Counted from the stretch's first letter, positions 54,529 to 64,000 are shown. The stretch is DNA of 64,000 nucleotides from Alteromonas sp. C1M14 (GCF_018860965.1 NZ_JAHKQF010000005.1:62001-126000), one strand, 5' to 3'. Translations and numbers: made by a program. Notes: generated by a model from the sequence alone, not told the origin.

Positions 54529-54615
54529 ACGCATGCCCATTTGTGGGAATCTATAGGGAATCTTTAAGATTTGCAGCCCTGTGGTAAACCTAATTACATC
54601 GCGCTGAATAAATCA

Positions 54616-54645
54616 AAACCCACCGTATTTACGGTGGGTTTTTTT
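54616..54645 (+). terminator. Terminator after the GGDEF gene
   Basis: AAACCCACCGT, ATTT loop, ACGGTGGGTTT, then a T run. It is 88 bases after the stop and may end both this and the converging transcript. Confidence 0.85.
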
Positions 54646-54711
54646 CTGCCTTGTGATGGCTTTTATCTAACAAAATTATTCGATAAGCGCCCTATAGAGG
54701 CAAGAATGTGA

Positions 54712-55068
54712 TTAAAGAATGGAAGAAGAACTGTCAGTTTGGTATGCCTTAAGCAGTTTACCGTTCTCATCCCATTCAAACACCGTGTCTTGATTAATAT
54801 TTTTTTGTGTAGGTAGAGCAGGGATCAAAACATAGTGGTAGCGCCATACTTCAACATTGCTGTAGTTTTCTTTTTTGCTGGGTTCGCCTAATTGTTGAAT
54901 AACGTCAAGTTGCTTCGTTGAGCTTGTATTGAAGGCGTCTAATTGAGCCTCGCTAACGTTCATACCAGTTTCATAATCAAGTTTACTTATTGCGCTACAG
55001 CCAGAAAGGATTGAGGAAGACAGTATTGCAGTAAGCAGAAGTATTTTTGGAGAAAATGAAGATGACAT
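54712..55068 (-). CDS. BamE/SmpA-like lipoprotein
   Basis: A 118-residue lipoprotein: signal with lipobox LSGC (SSSILSGCSAI), then a BamE-like fold with VSEAQLDAFNTSSTKQLDVIQQLGEP, EVWRYHYVL and a C-terminal VFEWDENGKLLKAY. The SmpA/OmlA pattern of an N-terminal helix pair and later strands is present. It may be a paralogue rather than BamE itself, since bamE is usually near fur. Role in the outer membrane is inferred. Confidence 0.75.
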   Translation of the reverse strand: MSSSFSPKILLLTAILSSSILSGCSAISKLDYETGMNVSEAQLDAFNTSSTKQLDVIQQLGEPSKKENYSNVEVWRYHYVLIPALPTQKNINQDTVFEWDENGKLLKAYQTDSSSSIL

Positions 55069-55374
55069 AAATTATTCCATTATAGATATAAAAAAAGAGC
55101 ACAAAAAATGCCCTAAAAGTTCAATTTAGTGCTTATCTAGCACTAAAATAGTATTAAATAGCATTTCTCTATATGAAACAATCAAGGTTATTGTAAAGAC
55201 GTGCTTACAAATCTGTTCTCAACCCTAAACAAAGCGAACTTTCTACATACTCCACTAAAAAGTTAACCGGTATTATTATCGTTATTCCGCTAATCATAGG
55301 CCTGCCAATGGCGTCGCCGGATCACACACAAAAACAATACCTAGTAATCATGGCGGCAGTTAAAAATAATGGAT
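55069..55374. other. Intergenic 306 bases, no gene seen
   Basis: A stretch between the lipoprotein and the tpx terminator. An open frame from about 55195 to 55377 has no start codon, and a bent AT-rich section; no feature is assigned. Confidence 0.5.
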
Positions 55375-55399
55375 AAAAAAACCGGCGAGACGCCGGTTT
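55375..55399 (-). terminator. Terminator of tpx
   Basis: On the minus strand AAACCGGCG, TCT loop, CGCCGGTTT, followed by a T run (55375-55381), 27 bases after the tpx stop. Confidence 0.85.
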
Positions 55400-55425
55400 T
55401 GTGATTTAGCGGGTTACTTGAACGG

Positions 55426-55920
55426 TTAGAGCGCGGCTAATGCGGCGTCGTAATCCGGTTCGTCTGTGGTTTCAGCAACTTGTTGGGTATAGATAACTTT
55501 ACCGCTGGTGTCGATAACCACAACGCTACGAGAGAGTATGCCGGTGAGTGGTCCAGTCGCAAACTCAACGCCATAGTCTTTACCAAAAGATGAGCGGAAA
55601 GTAGAACCGGTTGTTACGTTTTCGATGCCTTCAGCGCCACAAAAACGACCGGCTGCAAAGGGGAGGTCTGCCGACACACAGATAACAACAGTGTTGTCTA
55701 AACCGGCGGCTTTTTCATTGAATTTACGAACTGAGGTGGCGCACGTTCCCGTATCTACAGACGGAAAGATATTAAGTACAACATTCTTTCCCGATAACTC
55801 ACTTAAGCTTACGGTTGAAAGGTCGGCGCTAACCAGTTGAAAGTCGGGTGCTTGACTGCCCACTGCAGGAAGTTCACCGAGGGTTTCAAACTCATTGCCT
55901 TGAAGCGTAACTGTTGCCAT
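55426..55920 (-). CDS. tpx: Thiol peroxidase
   Basis: Tpx reduces hydrogen peroxide and lipid hydroperoxides with thioredoxin. The 164-residue protein has the peroxiredoxin motif [20 protein letters not shown] with peroxidatic Cys60 and [11 protein letters not shown] with resolving Cys94, both intact. Length is that of E. coli Tpx (168). It stands alone and has its own terminator. Confidence 0.96.
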   Translation of the reverse strand: MATVTLQGNEFETLGELPAVGSQAPDFQLVSADLSTVSLSELSGKNVVLNIFPSVDTGTCATSVRKFNEKAAGLDNTVVICVSADLPFAAGRFCGAEGIENVTTGSTFRSSFGKDYGVEFATGPLTGILSRSVVVIDTSGKVIYTQQVAETTDEPDYDAALAAL

Positions 55921-56081
55921 GAATATTCCTTCATAGATTGATGAATGTATATTGTATATGGATGGTTAAGTAATGAATTTCAACCTGAAATGTCTAAAAT
56001 TTAAAAAAAACCGTTTTTTAACGGCTCTGTGTTTGTAATTATATAACCAGGGTAACTGTGTGGCATGCTAGGAAAGCATTT

Positions 56082-56510
56082 ATGAGCGTCAACGAAATCA
56101 TGAGCAAGCGTGTGGTCAGTGTTAGGATGGATGACAGCCTGCATACGTTAAAAGAACTTTTCGAAGCTACCGGCTTCCACCATCTTTTGGTGGTGGAGGG
56201 GAAAAAGTTAGTGGGTGTTATTTCAGATCGGGATTTATTGAAATCATTAAGCCCTTTTATCGATACACTTTCAGAACGCACCAAAGATAGAGCGACCTTA
56301 GAGCGTCGAGCTCACCAAATAATGAGCCGTGATATCGTTGCCATTAAAGAACACAGTAGTATTATCACTGCTATCGCCTTTTTCAATCGTCGCACCGTTT
56401 CCTGCTTACCTGTGATCAATCAGGCGGGTGAGCCTGTAGGAATACTCTCATGGCGGGATATTTTGCAGTATATGGAAGAGATGGTGCTGAAAAAGAAAAC
56501 GCTCTCGTAA
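56082..56510 (+). CDS. CBS-domain-pair protein
   Basis: A 142-residue protein made only of two CBS domains: MSKRVVSVRMDDSLHTLKEL and HLLVVEGKKLVGVISDRDLL, then IMSRDIVAIKEHSSIITAIA and CLPVINQAGEPVGILSWRDIL. CBS pairs bind adenosine nucleotides and act as energy sensors. The frame reaches 56058, but the ATG at 56082 has AGGAAAG. It is 56 bases ahead of the TetR-family regulator. Confidence 0.9.
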   Translation: MSVNEIMSKRVVSVRMDDSLHTLKELFEATGFHHLLVVEGKKLVGVISDRDLLKSLSPFIDTLSERTKDRATLERRAHQIMSRDIVAIKEHSSIITAIAFFNRRTVSCLPVINQAGEPVGILSWRDILQYMEEMVLKKKTLS

Positions 56511-56566
56511 ATATAATATTACCCGTTGAAGGTTTTCAATCGAAGCAGTATGGATTTGCATTACAG

Positions 56567-57178
56567 ATGACAAACATTAGCCGAACGCGTACAGATATTA
56601 ATCGAGATGCGATTTTATGTGCGGCCCGAAGTGCTTTTCAGACTTATGGCGTAACCGGTACCAGTATGGATAAGCTTGCGGAAATCGCTCAGTTATCTAA
56701 GCGCACGGTATATAATCACTTCGCGTCGAAAGAAGAAATTGTCATGCATCTTATTCGGGCTCTGTGGAGCAAAAGCATGGCTGCCGTGCCCGTTGTTTAT
56801 AACGCCAATACCGACTTACATCAGCAGTTGTCTGAAATCTTACTTGCTGAAATTAATCTATTGACGACTAATGAATATCTGGCGCTGGCCCGGGTAGCCT
56901 TTGGGCACTTCTTTTATCATCCTGCAAAGTTAAAAGAAGAAATTGAGCACCTTAGTGCCCAAGAAACCGTTTTAAAACGTTGGTTGTTGGCCGCTACCAA
57001 CGACGGGCGTTTACAGCTAACGGATATTTCTCGTGGCGTGACTATCTTAGCCAGTCAAATTAAAGGTCAGTGTTTTTGGCCGCAGATGATGCAAATTCAA
57101 GATCCCTTAAATGATAACGAGAAGCAGAAAATTGCCAACCAAACCGCGGCCGTGTTTTTAAGTTACTTTGCCAGCTAA
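56567..57178 (+). CDS. TetR-family regulator
   Basis: A repressor-type protein of 203 residues: N-terminal HTH (INRDAILCAARSAFQTYGVTGTSM, LAEIAQLSKRTVYNHFASKEEIV) and an AefR-like C-terminal ligand domain. An earlier frame from 56450 overlaps the CBS gene and is less likely. It converges on an RND efflux pump operon 7 bases away, so control of that pump is a natural guess. Confidence 0.9.
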   Translation: MTNISRTRTDINRDAILCAARSAFQTYGVTGTSMDKLAEIAQLSKRTVYNHFASKEEIVMHLIRALWSKSMAAVPVVYNANTDLHQQLSEILLAEINLLTTNEYLALARVAFGHFFYHPAKLKEEIEHLSAQETVLKRWLLAATNDGRLQLTDISRGVTILASQIKGQCFWPQMMQIQDPLNDNEKQKIANQTAAVFLSYFAS

Positions 57179-57185
57179 CTCACCG

Positions 57186-60100
57186 TTATTTACTTGCCGG
57201 TATCACCGTATTATCTGGTTTAGCCTTGCGTCGTAAACGGCCGATTGTGTGTCGAAAAACAAAAACGAAGCCGTTACCTATATCAATCAAGATCAGGTAT
57301 AAACAGGGCACAAGCACTAACGTAACGATGGTGGCGTACAGTACGGCAAAGCCCAGCGCAATGGCCATAGGGATCACCAGTGATGCTTGCAAGCTCGTTT
57401 CGAACATAATAGGCAGTACACCGGCAAAGGTCGTAATAGAAGTTAGGGTTATGGCCCTAAAGCGCGCGGAACCGGCATCTTCCACAGCCTCTCGAGTACT
57501 GTATCCTTGGGCTCGGCGTTGATTAACGAAATCGGTCATCACCAGTGAATCGTTAATGACCACGCCGGCAGCGGCTATTAATCCGAAAAACGACATGGTA
57601 CTTATATCGTAGCCCATGATGAAATGCCCAAATGCAGCACCGGTAAAACTAAAGGGGATCACTGACATAATGATCAAGGGTTGTCCGTAACTTTTAAGAG
57701 GGACAGCCAGTAGCACATACACCATGATCATGGCAGCAACGAAGAAGAACATTTGCTCGTTTTGTTGGGCCATTTGTTCTTCAATATCTCCACCAAGTTC
57801 TGTCATTACCGAGGGATATTGGGCTTTAAGCTCAGGCAGTAGGGTGTCTTTAATTTCATCGACAACAGTGCCAGGCTCTACTTTTTCTTCGTCAATATTG
57901 CCCCAGATGTAAACGCTGCGATAGCCTCCTTCTCGGCGTATATAGCTGATACCCGGTTTCTCTTCTAAATTCACCACATCGCCAAGCATAACCTCTTTAC
58001 CGCCAGGGGTTTTTATCACGCTGTATTTTAGATCCGCCAACCGCTCTCGCGTAAAGGCGGGGTATCGCACCATTACTTTCACTTCTTCGCCGTTACGAAT
58101 AACCCGTTGGGCTTCGCCACCATAAAAACTGGCGCCCACCTGGGCAGCCACATCTTGTAATGTGATCCCCAAATCATAGGCAACGGGTAACAAGGTCATT
58201 TGAATTTCTTTATTGGTTGGGTCAATGGTGGAGCTAATATCAAATAACCCATCCTTTTGTTGCAGCATGGCAATAAATGTACGTCCGGCGGCGTTCAATG
58301 TGTCCAAATCCGGCCCGAAAAGTAAAAAGCCAAATTCACCATCATCTCCATTACTGTTGATATCATCCAGTACCACGAAGGATTTCATCCCTGGGATTTC
58401 AGGAATGGCCTCCCGCCAGCGTCGGGCCAGTTCGAAGGTATCAAATACCCGTTTATCTTCATCCACAAGGGGGACAACGATTTTTCCACTGGTACGCTCT
58501 TCGTTAAAGGCAAGGACATCACGGATCATGCCATCACCACCAAACTCCCGTTTAATCTTGTCTTCTTCAGACAGGATCACGCTTTCGATGGTTTTGAGCG
58601 CATCGATAACCGCGGTATCAGAGACGTTTTCGTTCATCTCTATTTCAATGGAAGGAAAGTCGTGTGGTACTTTGGAATTTGGCACAATACGTACATGATC
58701 GCCAGCGACTAAGCCGCAAGCCAACATAAACATCGCCACAAATAGCATGAGCACCGCCCAGCGCCACTCAAGGGCCTTCTTAACCGTATTCCGATAGGGG
58801 CCATTTACAAATCCATTAAATCTACTGTTGAAGCGTGCACGCCAACTGTCCGGTTTTACGGGACTGAACCGAGTATGGGCAATGTGAGCAGGAAGAATAA
58901 GCTTAGATTCCACTAGGCTGAAAACCAAACAGCAGATAACCACAATAGAGATATTGTAGAAAAACGGGCCTTCCATTCCGCTACTCATAACAAAGGGAGC
59001 AAATACGGCAATGGTGGTTAATACGCCAAATGTTGCTGGCGTGGCGACCCGTTTAGCGCCACGAATGACATTGTCAACGCCACCCCCTTTACTTTCTATT
59101 TCTGTGTAGGCACTTTCGCCGATGACAATGGCATCATCCACCACGATCCCTAGCACCATAATAAAGGCAAACAAAGAAAGTAAATTAATACTGACACCGA
59201 AAATCGGCATCATCATGACCGCGCCTAAAAAGCAAATAGGTAAACCTAGCATTACCCAAAACGCCAGCCTGAAGCGTAAAAACAAGGTAAGCATCAAGGC
59301 CACCAAAAAAGCCCCCTGCAATAAGTTTTTAAGCATCATGTCTAATCGAGCATTGAGGTAGTACGTTAAGTCCACCATGGTTTCTAGGGAAACACCTTGG
59401 GGCAGTTCTTTGTTTTTGACTTCCATGTACGCTTTTACGGTTTCTGCCACAGGAATAATATTTTGCGATTTGGTGGCACGCACAGAAATGTAAATGGCAT
59501 TATGGCCTGAGTACTTAAAGTATCGCTCACCTTCGGTAAATGCATCTTTGATGGTGGCAACGTCTCCTAATTTCACTTGGGAGCCGCCAGTGCCTATTTT
59601 CACCGGGATCGCCGCAAACTCGTCGCCGTTGTAATATTGATTTTCCACTCGCACTGAAATAATGCCTGAATGGGTACGCAATTGTCCGGCGGATATATTG
59701 GTGGAGTAGGCGCGAACGGCGGTGGCAACATCATTAATGGATAAGTTATATTTGCGCAGCATATCCGGTTGGATTTCGATGGCAATTTCGTCATCGGGGT
59801 AGCTCATTTCAACAATTGAAATGGTATCCAGTTGCAACAACTCGTCTTCTACTTCTTTGGCGATATCTTTTAATTGGCCTAAAGGAAGATCGCCTACCAG
59901 CGGGATCTCAATGACCTGTTGATTAAATTCTATCTGGGTAATATTAACCGGTTCCATGTCGGCAGGAAATGTGGCGATGCCATCCACTCTGGCTTTGATT
60001 TTATCCAGAACCTTTTGTAGATCTTCGTTTTCATCGATATCCAGATGAACATGGCCAGAGTTGCGAAAGGCACGAGATACAATTCGGTCGATTTCAGAAA

Positions 60101-60344
60101 CATCTTTTAATGCCTCTTCAATTTTTATCAATATACCTTCTTCGATTTCTTGGGGAGATGCCCCAGGATAGCTAACATTAACGCGAACATAATTGGTTTC
60201 GATATTAGGAAACATTTGCCGCTGAACGGACGCGTAAGCAAACAGGCCCATAATAATGATAAAGCCCATAAGCAGATTGGCAGCCACGGTGTTACGGGCG
60301 AACCATGCAATAATTCCGCTGTGTGTATCGTGTTCTTGATGCAT
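57186..60344 (-). CDS. RND efflux permease
   Basis: An inner-membrane resistance-nodulation-division pump of 1052 residues. It has 12 TM helices in two halves, periplasmic loops, and the proton-relay pattern VLGIVVDDAIVIGESAY near residue 400 and a second-half FGLIAAAGVVINDSLVMTDF near 945. N-terminus NTVAANLLMGFIIIMGLFAYASVQRQMFP is typical of the HAE1/MdtB-like group. One base after it lies the adaptor gene. It exports an unknown substrate. Confidence 0.93.
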   Translation of the reverse strand: MHQEHDTHSGIIAWFARNTVAANLLMGFIIIMGLFAYASVQRQMFPNIETNYVRVNVSYPGASPQEIEEGILIKIEEALKDVSEIDRIVSRAFRNSGHVHLDIDENEDLQKVLDKIKARVDGIATFPADMEPVNITQIEFNQQVIEIPLVGDLPLGQLKDIAKEVEDELLQLDTISIVEMSYPDDEIAIEIQPDMLRKYNLSINDVATAVRAYSTNISAGQLRTHSGIISVRVENQYYNGDEFAAIPVKIGTGGSQVKLGDVATIKDAFTEGERYFKYSGHNAIYISVRATKSQNIIPVAETVKAYMEVKNKELPQGVSLETMVDLTYYLNARLDMMLKNLLQGAFLVALMLTLFLRFRLAFWVMLGLPICFLGAVMMMPIFGVSINLLSLFAFIMVLGIVVDDAIVIGESAYTEIESKGGGVDNVIRGAKRVATPATFGVLTTIAVFAPFVMSSGMEGPFFYNISIVVICCLVFSLVESKLILPAHIAHTRFSPVKPDSWRARFNSRFNGFVNGPYRNTVKKALEWRWAVLMLFVAMFMLACGLVAGDHVRIVPNSKVPHDFPSIEIEMNENVSDTAVIDALKTIESVILSEEDKIKREFGGDGMIRDVLAFNEERTSGKIVVPLVDEDKRVFDTFELARRWREAIPEIPGMKSFVVLDDINSNGDDGEFGFLLFGPDLDTLNAAGRTFIAMLQQKDGLFDISSTIDPTNKEIQMTLLPVAYDLGITLQDVAAQVGASFYGGEAQRVIRNGEEVKVMVRYPAFTRERLADLKYSVIKTPGGKEVMLGDVVNLEEKPGISYIRREGGYRSVYIWGNIDEEKVEPGTVVDEIKDTLLPELKAQYPSVMTELGGDIEEQMAQQNEQMFFFVAAMIMVYVLLAVPLKSYGQPLIIMSVIPFSFTGAAFGHFIMGYDISTMSFFGLIAAAGVVINDSLVMTDFVNQRRAQGYSTREAVEDAGSARFRAITLTSITTFAGVLPIMFETSLQASLVIPMAIALGFAVLYATIVTLVLVPCLYLILIDIGNGFVFVFRHTIGRLRRKAKPDNTVIPASK

Positions 60345-60345
60345 G

Positions 60346-61497
60346 TTAGCCTCTTTGATCAGCTAGGGTAGTTGCAACCAGTTTTGAATCGCCTGCAATC
60401 ACTTTGACTTTCATGCCATCAAGAGGATAATCGGGAGGAGTCATGACTATTTTTCTGCCATTAATATCGCCCCGAATAAACATGTATGTCCCTTCTTCAC
60501 GGATAACCTGAATCTCACTGGTCACCAAGTCGCCTTCTTCATCAAGCAACCAGATCTTTGAATTGTTCACCAGCTCTTGGGGTACACGAAAAACGTTTTC
60601 TAGGGTTTTTCCGGCAAATTTTATATTGGCGTAACTACCAAATTTCACCAAGGGTTTGCCAGAACGCATTCCGTAGGGGTCGTCAATACGTGCCACAAGG
60701 TGGCTCATTCGCGTAGCTTGATCAACCACCCCTAAATCTCGATTAATGGTGGCGGCAATGGCTCTGTTATCGACGGTAACCACCGCTGAGGTATGGGCGA
60801 GATTACTGGGCAGGAAATGCTGGTCAAAACCGGCCACCGGAAAATTGATTTCTGCGCTTTCAACGTTGTTGAGCGTCGCTGCAATGGTGCCGGTGGTCAC
60901 AAAGTCGCCCGTTCCTATGTCTCGACTGATAATCAAAGCATCGTAGGGGGCGGTAATGGCACAATTATCTAAATCTCGCTGAGCGATACGTAACTGGGCC
61001 TCAGCCGACTTAACCGCTGCTTGGGCACTCATCACTTGTGGTTTACGTAAATAAAGGTCTGTGATGCGGTTTTGCGGCATACTTTCGGCTTCTTTTTTGG
61101 CCACTTCTGCTTGGGCTTGTTCTTGAATTAATTGGGCTTGGGCAGATGAAAGGTTTGCCTGAGCCTGCAACAGCGCTGCTTCATAGGCATCTTTCTCAAT
61201 GGTGAAAAGTACGTCGCCCCGTTTTACGAGGCCGCCAGGCACAAAGTTTGGGTTCCAGGAAACCACTTCACCTGATACTTGAGCGGCTAAATTGGTACTT
61301 TCTAACGGAATGATTTCGCCGTACGAAGTAAGCGAAACAGTATAGTTAACGGGTTGGAGTTGTTGCACTGTAACCAGTGGCCGAGTATCAACCTCTTCTG
61401 CTTGAGTTTCTTCTTTACCTGCTGCGGCGATGACTTCCATGCCTGCATATCCGCATACTAAAACGACAAATGGGACTACGATTTTTTTCCATTGCAT
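60346..61497 (-). CDS. RND periplasmic adaptor (membrane fusion protein)
   Basis: The 383-residue adaptor links the RND pump to an outer-membrane channel. It has an N-terminal TM or signal helix (KKIVVPFVVLVCGYAGMEVIA), lipoyl half-motifs (AAQVSGEVVSWNPNFVPGG, CAITAPYDALIISRDIGTGDFV), a helical hairpin rich in Gln/Ala (AALLQAQANLSSAQAQLIQEQ), and the beta-barrel region. It is the first gene of the pump operon. No outer-membrane factor gene is next to it, so a TolC-type partner is elsewhere. Confidence 0.93.
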   Translation of the reverse strand: MQWKKIVVPFVVLVCGYAGMEVIAAAGKEETQAEEVDTRPLVTVQQLQPVNYTVSLTSYGEIIPLESTNLAAQVSGEVVSWNPNFVPGGLVKRGDVLFTIEKDAYEAALLQAQANLSSAQAQLIQEQAQAEVAKKEAESMPQNRITDLYLRKPQVMSAQAAVKSAEAQLRIAQRDLDNCAITAPYDALIISRDIGTGDFVTTGTIAATLNNVESAEINFPVAGFDQHFLPSNLAHTSAVVTVDNRAIAATINRDLGVVDQATRMSHLVARIDDPYGMRSGKPLVKFGSYANIKFAGKTLENVFRVPQELVNNSKIWLLDEEGDLVTSEIQVIREEGTYMFIRGDINGRKIVMTPPDYPLDGMKVKVIAGDSKLVATTLADQRG

Positions 61498-61617
61498 AGC
61501 GTTGCTTCTTCCGGTTTATCACACGGCATCATCATAAAGGGAAGGTTATGAAAAGTCTGATGTGATTTGTAACATTCTATTTATTATTATCGGTAACGCA
61601 TTGCAGCAAATTTAATT

Positions 61618-62706
61618 TTATTGCTTACTGACTACCGTGTTCCGCCCGAGGTGCTTAGCCTCGTAAAGGGCATTATCAGCTAAAGTTAATGCTTGATCCA
61701 GTGACACATTTTCATTTATTTCACATACACCAAAGCTCGCGGTGATGGTGACTTCAACATCATTTAGCCAAAATGAGGTCTTAGATAAGGTAACCCGAAG
61801 TTTATTGGCCAAGTATACGCCGTCAGACTCAGTGGTTTCCGGCAGAATAATCAAAAATTCTTCGCCTCCCCAACGAGACACCATATCTTGCTGGCGAATA
61901 TTTTGCCGTAACAAGGACGAGGTGCGCTCGAGTACAATATCGCCATGAGCATGTCCGTAGGTATCGTTAATTTGCTTGAAATGATCCACATCGGCAATGA
62001 CTAATGTCATGGGTTTGCCACTGCGCTGGTGGCGCTTTAATTCGTGCACGAGCAATTGGTTAATACCGCGTCGGTTAGGCAGGTTGGTTAATGGGTCGTG
62101 CAAGGCCTGCTGTTCAAATTGTTCGCTAATGGTACGCATCATCTTGTATGTGCGCTGGCGGCTATATTCGTAGAAGGCAGAAAGAAATGACACGGTAATA
62201 AAAGAGTAGATTAGCCGAGTTTTGAATGCATGATCATACTCGGTAAATAATAAGGCATCGTTGGGAAACAGAAGAATAATGGCAATTAATAGGGTGAAAC
62301 AAGTCATAATGATTATGCCTCGTTTAAAACCACCGAAAAACATGGCTACGGGCGGTAGGATATATATCCAAAGTGGCCCCGTGTTATTTACCCCGCCGGT
62401 GACAATCAGAAAGGTTTCAAGCATCATCAAACACGAAGTAAGTACATAAATAGCGATGACTTGGCCGTATTTATTGCGGTAGTGCGCTTGGATCTGCCCA
62501 GACAACATAAATAGAAATGAGGCGACCAATAAGCTTGCGCCCAATAACCAGGCAGCTGCGGCCATGGCAGACAACCCTAAAATCAGGGTAATGCTGAAAC
62601 CTACCAACGAAAATAGATTCATCACTAAAATTCGACGATTCGTTTCTTCATCAAATTTTGGGTCACAACCACGATGTAATATCTTGGTAGCCGACAGTTT
62701 AAACAT
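61618..62706 (-). CDS. Membrane GGDEF diguanylate cyclase
   Basis: A 362-residue cyclase with about six N-terminal TM helices (residues about 28-185) and a C-terminal GGDEF domain with RWGGEEF intact near 280 and DVDHFKQINDTYGHAHGD. The membrane part is of the 7TM-like, putative sensory type. It should produce cyclic-di-GMP. No operon partner; it lies 12 bases after a PqiC-like lipoprotein gene in the same direction, so it may be co-transcribed. Confidence 0.92.
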   Translation of the reverse strand: MFKLSATKILHRGCDPKFDEETNRRILVMNLFSLVGFSITLILGLSAMAAAAWLLGASLLVASFLFMLSGQIQAHYRNKYGQVIAIYVLTSCLMMLETFLIVTGGVNNTGPLWIYILPPVAMFFGGFKRGIIIMTCFTLLIAIILLFPNDALLFTEYDHAFKTRLIYSFITVSFLSAFYEYSRQRTYKMMRTISEQFEQQALHDPLTNLPNRRGINQLLVHELKRHQRSGKPMTLVIADVDHFKQINDTYGHAHGDIVLERTSSLLRQNIRQQDMVSRWGGEEFLIILPETTESDGVYLANKLRVTLSKTSFWLNDVEVTITASFGVCEINENVSLDQALTLADNALYEAKHLGRNTVVSKQ

Positions 62707-62718
62707 AGCTTACATTTC

Positions 62719-63297
62719 TCAGTTTTCTGTTTGCATGTCCTTTGCAATCGCCGTGGCAACATCAAGGGTTAGGGCTCGCATTTGTTCCACAGTACGAGCA
62801 AACCCATCAGCTTGTTGCGGGCGACGAAAATCAAAATTTTTGATTTGCGGGTTCTGATGCATATCATTCCACCAGTATTGACCCTTAATCATTACATTGC
62901 CATCAAATGTAGCCACAAAATCGTCAATTCTGATATGTAAGCTTATTACAGGGTACATTTCTGAATACATATCGTCGGGCATAACAAAAATCTGCCCCGC
63001 TTCCCACAGTGCATCTCGTAAGGCGTGGGCAAAGCCCGTGCTCATTGGCTCAGCCCAAACATGGTTTTGAGAAAAATAAAGGGTGGACGGGCCGGTTTGC
63101 ATGGTAAGAGAGCGCTGTTCGAGGTAATCAGGTAACAGTATTTGTTGTATTTGCACGTAATGTTTTGCTGTTGTTATTGACGGTGCAACAGACGACGAAG
63201 GCGAATGTAAAACATAGTACTGCAAAGACACCGGCGATGAACTACAGCCAGCTAACAACGTAATGCAAAAAATAAGCGAAAGAGTTTTAATTGTCAT
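62719..63297 (-). CDS. PqiC-like lipid-transport lipoprotein
   Basis: A 192-residue lipoprotein (lipobox LAGC, TLLAGCSSSPVSLQYYVL) of the ABC-transport auxiliary family. It shows QIQQILLPDYLEQRSLTMQ and ALRDALWEAGQIFV, typical of PqiC/MlaB-associated lipoproteins. It overlaps the MCE-protein gene by 11 bases. Together they would move lipids between inner and outer membranes. Confidence 0.88.
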   Translation of the reverse strand: MTIKTLSLIFCITLLAGCSSSPVSLQYYVLHSPSSSVAPSITTAKHYVQIQQILLPDYLEQRSLTMQTGPSTLYFSQNHVWAEPMSTGFAHALRDALWEAGQIFVMPDDMYSEMYPVISLHIRIDDFVATFDGNVMIKGQYWWNDMHQNPQIKNFDFRRPQQADGFARTVEQMRALTLDVATAIAKDMQTEN

Positions 63298-64000
63298 GAT
63301 GTTGGCCTTTTGCTGCTGCCCGTGGTTGCCGATCTTCGGTGCTGTTGTCTGAGAAAATTAACCCATTGGGTTTTTGGTTAAGCTGTAATAGCAGGGGCTG
63401 GATATTACGTAAGGTTTCTTGCATGGCATCCACCGTTTCTTTTATTTCGCCTTTGCTCAAGCCCCCTTCTGAGTAGTTTTTCACTAATGCAGACACATTG
63501 ACTAATACGGCATTTAAATTCTCGTTTAGCGCTTTGGCATCGATATCAGCCATAAGAACATCAAAGTCGTTGCTGGCTGTTTCAACCCGATTAGCAGCCC
63601 CTTTAATGTCGGTGATAACGCTGGTTACGCTGGTAATGAGGTCATCAAGGGGCAAACTGTTGATCTTATCTAAGATTGCATCGGCTTTTTGGGTGATCTG
63701 AGTAAATTCATTGGAAACCGTCGGAATAACTTCAATTCCGTTAATCGAGGCCACTTGAGAGGGGAGGGCATTGTTATCGTGTTGTAGGTCGACAAAAAGG
63801 CCACCGGTGAGAACATTGCCCATGCGTAGGGTTGCTCTAAGATCTCGCTGTATCCACTGATGAATGGTGTCTTTTACAGCATCGAGGCTTTGTTGTGTGT
63901 CTTGCTGAGTGACTTTTCCTGGATAGATTCGAATGAGCACAGCGATGGGGTAGTTCTCATCTAGAATATTGCCGTTGATCAAATCGATTGGGTTGATTTT
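63287..64000 (-). CDS. MCE-family protein (PqiB-like), partial
   Basis: The C-terminal 237 codons of an MCE (mammalian cell entry) protein; the gene runs off the right edge. It has MCE-domain parts (IRIYPGKVTQ, GNVLTGGLFVDLQ) and a long helical tail (VSALVKNYSEGGLSKGEIKETVDAMQETLRNIQPLL), as in PqiB. It is paired with the PqiC-like lipoprotein gene. MCE proteins form tunnels for lipid transport across the periplasm. The start is outside the window. Confidence 0.85.
   Translation of the reverse strand, partial: KINPIDLINGNILDENYPIAVLIRIYPGKVTQQDTQQSLDAVKDTIHQWIQRDLRATLRMGNVLTGGLFVDLQHDNNALPSQVASINGIEVIPTVSNEFTQITQKADAILDKINSLPLDDLITSVTSVITDIKGAANRVETASNDFDVLMADIDAKALNENLNAVLVNVSALVKNYSEGGLSKGEIKETVDAMQETLRNIQPLLLQLNQKPNGLIFSDNSTEDRQPRAAAKGQHHDN

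Noticed and set aside
55195..55377. An open frame on the plus strand with a hydrophobic stretch (IIIVIPLIIGLPMA).
   Set aside because: There is no ATG, GTG or TTG at a usable place before the hydrophobic part and no ribosome-binding site.
1..64000. CRISPR arrays or complete insertion sequences.
   Set aside because: No regularly spaced repeats of suitable length and no intact transposase were found on reading; only one recombinase remnant is present.

Overview
The window looks like a chromosomal piece of a marine gammaproteobacterium, most likely of the Alteromonadales (Alteromonas relatives). The grounds are the gene order and protein character: rpsP-rimM-trmD-rplS, aroF-tyrA facing pheA with a Phe-rich attenuator, aspS-nudB-ruvCAB, ybgC-tolQRAB-pal-cpoB, two tRNA-Lys, nadA and tRNA-Ser. 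The placement is inferred from gene content by eye, not from a database search.

Layout. 1-3.3 kb: end of an ABC exporter and the rpsP ribosomal operon. 3.4-5.6 kb: a TonB-dependent ferric-siderophore-type receptor. 5.7-10.1 kb: a five-gene operon on the minus strand (thermostable-hemolysin family protein, adenylate-forming ligase, heme-oxygenase-like putative di-iron protein, short-chain dehydrogenase, TPR protein) that reads as an uncharacterised acyl-product pathway. 10.1-13.9 kb: a QseBC/PmrAB-like two-component system in one operon with a cupredoxin, an FTR1-like permease and an outer-membrane-type barrel. Matching 11-bp-period repeats lie in front of both operons and suggest that the regulator controls both. 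14-18.5 kb: acetyltransferase, aroF-tyrA with TyrR boxes, pheA with a pheL leader peptide and attenuator. 18.6-28.6 kb: signalling cluster (two-receiver protein with a degenerate first receiver, YciH, STAS/SpoIIE-phosphatase partner-switching pair, TerB-like protein, GGDEF-EAL protein, EF-hand protein, GlrK-QseG-GlrR). 28.7-38.7 kb: aspS, nudB, ruvCAB, a probable minus-strand small RNA, and the Tol-Pal envelope operon. 38.9-40.7 kb: tRNAs and nadA.

40.7-52.5 kb is an accessory island next to tRNA-Ser(GGA). It holds a class II Fic protein with an operator array, a type I restriction-modification operon carrying an extra PDDEXK nuclease, a YgjP-like metallopeptidase and a tiny zinc-ribbon protein, a DUF6088 antitoxin followed by what looks like a decayed toxin tail, a tyrosine-recombinase remnant, and a small cassette with a double-glycine-leader peptide and a small membrane protein.

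52.8-64 kb: a TPR-GGDEF protein, BamE-like lipoprotein, thiol peroxidase, CBS-pair protein, TetR regulator facing an RND efflux pump, a membrane GGDEF protein, and the end of a PqiB/PqiC-like lipid-transport locus.

The strongest candidates for undescribed biology are the double-glycine peptide cassette (about 51.76-52.40 kb), the hemolysin-family biosynthetic operon with its shared regulatory repeats, and the small RNA between ruvB and ybgC.
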